Part shown: positions 54,099-57,979 of the stretch, piece after piece
Layout of the letters: each line of letters starts with the position of its first letter
Position numbering within the stretch: the first letter of the stretch is position 1
From: Corynebacterium sp.
GTDB lineage: Bacteria > Actinomycetota > Actinomycetes > Mycobacteriales > Mycobacteriaceae
DNA length: 57,979 nt
Reading direction: 5' to 3'
NCBI GenBank assembly: GCA_030530875.1
Contig: JAUMUD010000009.1
Span: forward strand, 1 to 57,979
Made by a program: the position numbers and the translations under genes
The notes under the pieces: generated by a model
Seen by the model: the letters and a program-made list of their open reading frames with translations, nothing else
Database searches by the model: none
What the model was told of the DNA's origin: nothing

Positions 54099-55567
54099 GT
54101 ATTGTCCACTTTCATCTTGAAGGCTGGCAGACTGCTGGCCTTGTTCTGGAATATATCATCAAGATTGTTGCGGTTGGTGTGGTTCCTTCTAACCGTAAGC
54201 CTTCCTCGGCCTCGGCGTGGTTGATGGCCATTCTGTTCATCCCAGTAGTGGGTTGGCCAGCGTATTTCTTGATGAGTGGTACCTATATCAGTCGGCGTCG
54301 ACACAGGATTCAGCGCGATATTAATGAGCGAATTCAAAATGTGAATGCTGATTTGCCGGACTTCCCGGTGGATGTGGAAGTGGGCACGGAGCTGGCCTCC
54401 ATTATTGCCTTGAATAGAAAGCTCACTGGCACCCCTGCAGCATGGTCACAAAACAAGGGTGTCTATGCCGATTATGATGAGACCATTGCCCGTATGGCGC
54501 AGGTCATTGATGAGGCCAAGGAATTTGTCCACATTGAAATCTACATTGTGGCCTGGGATTCCACCACGGATGTGTTCTTCCAGGCCTGTAAGCGGGCCGT
54601 GGAGCGCGGTGTGCGTGTGCGTCTGCTCTTTGACCATGTGGGCAGTTGGAAATACCCCGGCTATATGACCCTGGGTAAGCGTCTCACCGCCATTGGTGTG
54701 GACTGGCATGTCATGTTGCCACTGCAGCCATGGAAGCTGCGCTTTAGGCGACCAGACCTTCGCAACCACCGCAAGCTCATGGTGGTTGATGGTCGGGTTG
54801 GCTTTATGGGCAGCCAAAATATGATCGACTCCAGCTACCTGGTGGGTGCGAATAAACGTCTTGGTCGCCACTGGGTGGATGTGATGATCGAATTTGAAGG
54901 CCCAGTCGTTGATGCCCTTGAGCGCGTATTTGCCATGGACTGGCTGATGGAGACGAATCAGAGGATTATTGCGAGCGGATCGGGGGCGTCGATAAGCGAA
55001 AATAAGAATCTGGTTCAGCTGGTGCCATCCGGTCCTGGTTATAATACCGAGCCGAATCGGCGTATGTTTACCTCCCTGGTTCATCATGCCAAGGAGCATT
55101 TGATAATTTGTAGCCCGTATTTTATTCCGGATGAGTCGCTTTTTGATGCGATTACGACCGCCTGTTATCGCGGGGTGCGGGTAGATTTGCTGGTCAGCGA
55201 GCAATCAGACCAGTTTTTGGTTGGGCATGCGCAGTCGTCCTATTATTCGCAGTTGCTGGACGCGGGCGTGAATATTCACCTGTATCCGGCGCCGTTTGTG
55301 CTGCATTCAAAATTTGTGATTACGGACCCGCATTTGGAGGAGCCGATTGCTGCGGTGGGGTCCTCGAATTTGGATATGCGCAGTTTTGGTTTGAATTATG
55401 AAATTTCCCTTTTGGCGGCGCATGGGGATTTGACCGAGCAATTAAAAAACCTTGGCCAGGAGTATATGGAGAAGTCAACTGTCCTGACCAAGGAGGTATG
55501 GGAGCGACGGTCGTGGTTCCGCCGCTATATCGACAATGTCTGTCGTCTTACTTCTGCGCTGCAATAG
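54092..55567 (+). CDS. cls: Cardiolipin synthase (phospholipase D family)
   Basis: This membrane enzyme joins two phosphatidylglycerols to make cardiolipin. The 491-residue protein starts at GTG 54092. It has two N-terminal membrane helices and two HKD motifs: NHRKLMVVDGRVGFMGSQN and HSKFVITDPHLEEPIAAVGS. It overlaps xthA by 7 nt (same operon) and its 3' end overlaps the converging MFS gene by 20 bp. Confidence 0.95.
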   Translation: MLSIVHFHLEGWQTAGLVLEYIIKIVAVGVVPSNRKPSSASAWLMAILFIPVVGWPAYFLMSGTYISRRRHRIQRDINERIQNVNADLPDFPVDVEVGTELASIIALNRKLTGTPAAWSQNKGVYADYDETIARMAQVIDEAKEFVHIEIYIVAWDSTTDVFFQACKRAVERGVRVRLLFDHVGSWKYPGYMTLGKRLTAIGVDWHVMLPLQPWKLRFRRPDLRNHRKLMVVDGRVGFMGSQNMIDSSYLVGANKRLGRHWVDVMIEFEGPVVDALERVFAMDWLMETNQRIIASGSGASISENKNLVQLVPSGPGYNTEPNRRMFTSLVHHAKEHLIICSPYFIPDESLFDAITTACYRGVRVDLLVSEQSDQFLVGHAQSSYYSQLLDAGVNIHLYPAPFVLHSKFVITDPHLEEPIAAVGSSNLDMRSFGLNYEISLLAAHGDLTEQLKNLGQEYMEKSTVLTKEVWERRSWFRRYIDNVCRLTSALQ

Positions 55568-56762
55568 CGCGGGCACGGCCGGCAATCTGCACGACCGCAA
55601 CGGCGATAATGGCGCACACGGTGATGCAGACACCGCTGGCAACTGCTGGGTTGCCACCGATGGAAACCAGTGGGGACATAATGCCGCCGAAAATGGCCTG
55701 GAGGAAGCCCATGATGGCAGCACCGGCGCCACCGAAGCGGCCGGCGGCATCCTGGCCGAGAGCGGTGGCATTGCCAAGGACGAAGCCAACGCCCATGACA
55801 TTGAGGAAGAGCAGTGGGCAGATAATCCAGACGTTGAGAGCAAAAAGGCCAACGAGGACAATGAGAATGCCAATAATGGTCATTGCGATAACGGCAGTGC
55901 GCAAAATTGGCTGTGGGTCGTAGGTTTTGAGCAGTCGGTTTGAAACAATGGCGCCGATGACCAGGCCCAGGGAGTTAATGGCGAAGAGGGCCGAGTAAAC
56001 CAGAGTTGGAAGGCCAAGCTGCTCCTGAATGATGAATGGGGAGGCCGAAATATAGGCGAAGAGGCAGGCGAAGCCGAAGCCGAAGGCAAGGGCATAACCG
56101 CGGAAATCTGCCTGGCGCATCAGTGTTCCGAAAACATGAAGCTGGTGTGAGAGGCCGCCGTCGGTACGCTCCTCGGCGGGGCGCGATTCCTTGACGGCCA
56201 GCGAAACGAGGAACTGTGCAGTAGCGATGCCTGCGAGGACGATGAAGACGCCGCGCCAGCCGATTGGCTTATCAAGAATGCCGCCGAGCAGTGGGGCGAT
56301 GACTGGGGCGAGGCCTTGAATCATGGAGAGCAGGCCGTAGGCTTTGGCGGCGGCTTTGCCGGTGGCGAGGTCGGAAACCACAGAACGGGCGAGAACTGCG
56401 GAGCCGCCGGAGGCGAAGCCGACAATGGTTCGAGCAATGAGCAGCACCCAAATGCTTGGGGACAGTGCGCAGAGAATGCAGCCGAGGATTGAGAAAATCG
56501 TGGAGCCGATGAGTAGTGCGCGGCGACCCTTGGAATCAGAAATTGGGCCAAGGATGAGCTGGCCAACGCCCATGCCGATCATGAAGGTGGTCAGTGTGAG
56601 CTGCACCAGGGCGGAATCGGCGTGGAGGTCTGCCTGGACCTGGGGGAAGGACGGCAGGTACATGTCGGTGGCAAAAGGTGCCATCGCTGTGAGGAAGGCG
56701 AGGCCGGCAAGTAGTGGTCCGGTGAGGGCTTGCTTTTTAAAAGTTGCGGTTTGGGTGGTCAC
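55548..56762 (-). CDS. Bcr/CflA-family MFS drug transporter
   Basis: The 404-residue protein has about twelve membrane helices. The Bcr/CflA features are present: FATDMYLPSFPQV in the first helix, the GPISDSKGRRALL loop between helices 2 and 3, and VLARSVVSDLATGKAAAKAYG. It is a proton-driven exporter of hydrophobic drugs or amino acids. The start is GTG 56762. Two copies of TCAGTTACCT (56763-56782) lie just upstream and put an AGGT in two places near the start. Confidence 0.93.
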   Translation of the reverse strand: MTTQTATFKKQALTGPLLAGLAFLTAMAPFATDMYLPSFPQVQADLHADSALVQLTLTTFMIGMGVGQLILGPISDSKGRRALLIGSTIFSILGCILCALSPSIWVLLIARTIVGFASGGSAVLARSVVSDLATGKAAAKAYGLLSMIQGLAPVIAPLLGGILDKPIGWRGVFIVLAGIATAQFLVSLAVKESRPAEERTDGGLSHQLHVFGTLMRQADFRGYALAFGFGFACLFAYISASPFIIQEQLGLPTLVYSALFAINSLGLVIGAIVSNRLLKTYDPQPILRTAVIAMTIIGILIVLVGLFALNVWIICPLLFLNVMGVGFVLGNATALGQDAAGRFGGAGAAIMGFLQAIFGGIMSPLVSIGGNPAVASGVCITVCAIIAVAVVQIAGRARAIAAQK

Positions 56763-56782
56763 TCAGTTACCTTCAGTTACCT
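56763..56782. repeat. 10-bp tandem repeat at the MFS gene RBS
   Basis: TCAGTTACCT occurs twice in tandem, read on the minus strand as AGGTAACTGA twice. It duplicates the possible Shine-Dalgarno. Confidence 0.5.
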
Positions 56783-56940
56783 TTCTGTGAGACAGATACA
56801 TGGTCTGGCCTGCGGAAATCAGGCGCGATGATCACCTTAACAAAATGGAAAAATTTTCGTAAGTCAAAGGATTTTTTCGAAAAACTTTTCCTGGGCTTTT
56901 GTTTTATAACTGGGCTTTTGAGGGTAAAACTAACGTAGTT

Positions 56941-57819
56941 TTATTGAGTGATTTGGCCGGTGGCAAGAAGCTGGTTGGTATTCATCATTCCGCCAATTTC
57001 AGCAGCGAGCAGCGAGCCGTAGGTAAAGAGGGCGAGCGCGGAGGAGCTGATGAGCGCCGTGCCTGCGGTCGAGCCGACGAAGCCGAGGAGGCTGCCCAGT
57101 GAGGAGCCGGTCGCGGTGCTGAAGCTCTGGGCCGCAGTGGTGGAGGCGAGCGTGTTGTAAATGGTGATACCGGTTTGAACGCTGCGGGCGGTGCTCCAGA
57201 CGGGCATGACAACATCGAGGGCTTCTTTGGCGCCGTGGAGAAGGTCGAGGGCTTTGACGTCGAGGACCTGGTTGTCGAGGTCGGTGTAGACAATGTCCTG
57301 TTCGCCGGTTTGTGGGGCCGTTGGGCTTGGATTCACGGAGACCAGTTGGGAGCCTTCGAGATTGTCATAGGAGATGGTCCAGACAATGGCGTATTTGGTG
57401 CCGACCCCAAGGGTGTCCTTGGGCACGAGAATGGACTGGGATACCTGGCCAGCACCGGTGTCACTGGTAGTGAAGGTGTCCACGCTGGTATACACTGCCC
57501 CGCTGTCATAGTCAATGGTGCCACCGCTGGTGAGCGCAATGATATTGGCGCGAATGGCGTAGAGGCTGTTGGGCTGGAGGTTCTCGTAATTGAGGGTCTC
57601 CGCAAGTGTAAAGCCCAGCTGCGCCTGGTTTGCCCATACGGTGGTTTCACCGGTGGTGGTGCTGGTAATTGCCGGGACCGCGGTATTGACTGCAGCAGTC
57701 GGATTTTGAGTGTTATCGGCAGTGGTGAGTGGGGCTGCTTCTTCGGCAAAAGCCGGTGCCCCGCTACAAAGAAGGGCGCCGGCTAGAGTGAAAGCAGCAA
57801 ACTTTCGGGTGAGTTTCAT
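56941..57819 (-). CDS. Secreted surface protein with one VaFE-like domain
   Basis: The 292-residue protein starts MKLTRKFAAFTLAGALL, with a signal peptide cleaved near AFAEE. Residues about 58-160 resemble a VaFE-type beta domain (LNYENLQPNSLYAIRANI, AIVWTISYDN). The rest includes Ala/Ser/Thr-rich hydrophobic stretches (about 225-275) that may form a membrane or surface anchor. No LPXTG is present. Its ATG directly follows the stop of the upstream gene (TAAATG), so the two are co-translated. Confidence 0.75.
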   Translation of the reverse strand: MKLTRKFAAFTLAGALLCSGAPAFAEEAAPLTTADNTQNPTAAVNTAVPAITSTTTGETTVWANQAQLGFTLAETLNYENLQPNSLYAIRANIIALTSGGTIDYDSGAVYTSVDTFTTSDTGAGQVSQSILVPKDTLGVGTKYAIVWTISYDNLEGSQLVSVNPSPTAPQTGEQDIVYTDLDNQVLDVKALDLLHGAKEALDVVMPVWSTARSVQTGITIYNTLASTTAAQSFSTATGSSLGSLLGFVGSTAGTALISSSALALFTYGSLLAAEIGGMMNTNQLLATGQITQ

Positions 57820-57979
57820 TTAGTCAGTGCTTTCGGCGGTGGTTGGCTCGGTGGTGTCCGTGGAGGAGTCGGTAGTGGTATCGGTGCTAGCTGTCGATGC
57901 CTCAGTGGTGGACTCGGTCGTGGTGGTGTCCGTCGTGGTGGTGGTTGATGTTTTTGTTGGCCGCGGTATTTTTTTGAAT
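57820..57979 (-). CDS. Thr/Asp/Ser-rich C-terminal tail of an upstream protein (5' end missing)
   Basis: A frame open from the right edge to TAA at 57820-57822 encodes a tail of about 52 residues. It is dominated by Thr, Ser, Asp and Glu after a short basic stretch (KKIPRPTKTST). Such low-complexity acidic tails occur in secreted and cell-wall-spanning proteins. The stop abuts the start of the VaFE-like gene. The main body lies outside the window, so no function is assigned. Confidence 0.7.
   Translation of the reverse strand, partial: FKKIPRPTKTSTTTTTDTTTTESTTEASTASTDTTTDSSTDTTEPTTAESTD

Overview
The window is a stretch of chromosome from a mycolic-acid-containing actinobacterium, almost certainly a Corynebacterium. 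The main evidence is an ESX-4-type secretion locus in the same order as in Mycobacterium tuberculosis, very small PorA/PorH-type mycomembrane channel genes between ppk2 and groEL, a CIRCE-controlled groEL without groES, a DUF222/HNH gene and several apparently leaderless genes. I saw no tRNA, rRNA, CRISPR array, insertion sequence or prophage.

Layout. Positions 1-2582 hold a two-gene operon (a small helical protein and a large protein running off the left edge) downstream of glmM. In position these match Rv3440c/Rv3439c and may be an ESX-4 cargo pair. Positions 2649-5087 hold a membrane O-acyltransferase with an SGNH domain and a small membrane protein, inserted between glmM and rpsI. Positions 5147-16523 run rpsI, rplM, esxT-like, esxU-like, a T7SS-associated protein, eccC, then divergent eccD-mycP, eccB and truA; no eccE is present. 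Positions 16585-19871 hold rplQ, rpoA, rpsD, rpsK, rpsM and infA, followed by two paralogous L,D-transpeptidase genes, map, adk and secY. An EIIA-like gene that has lost its histidines follows, then the second half of the spc operon (rplO, rpmD, rpsE, rplR, rplF, rpsH).

The envelope and stress section (27944-35763) holds a PAP2 phosphatase overlapping ppk2, three tandem porH-porA-type pairs (six genes of 44-56 residues), groEL with a CIRCE operator, and an M20 peptidase. Next is a 9.2-kb gene (35827-45060) for a 3077-residue surface protein. It has an N-terminal subtilase domain in which Glu appears to replace the catalytic His, fifteen stalk repeats arranged in a three-unit higher-order pattern, and a C-terminal membrane anchor. 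The rest of the right part (45157-57979) holds a YbdK-type ligase, a LytR_C protein, DUF3263, def, GNAT, DUF222-HNH, lysS, a PfkB kinase, MarR, xthA, cardiolipin synthase, a Bcr/CflA transporter and two surface or secreted proteins at the right edge.

Taken together the window combines housekeeping translation and protein export (SecY, ESX-4) with cell-envelope functions: peptidoglycan precursors and cross-links, outer-membrane pores, a giant adhesin-like protein and phospholipid synthesis. The observations most worth following are the porHA triplication, the giant repeat subtilase, the Rv3440c/Rv3439c-like pair with an inverted repeat at its ribosome binding site, the inactive EIIA, and a recurring leaderless promoter layout (-10 box, 6-7 nt, start codon).
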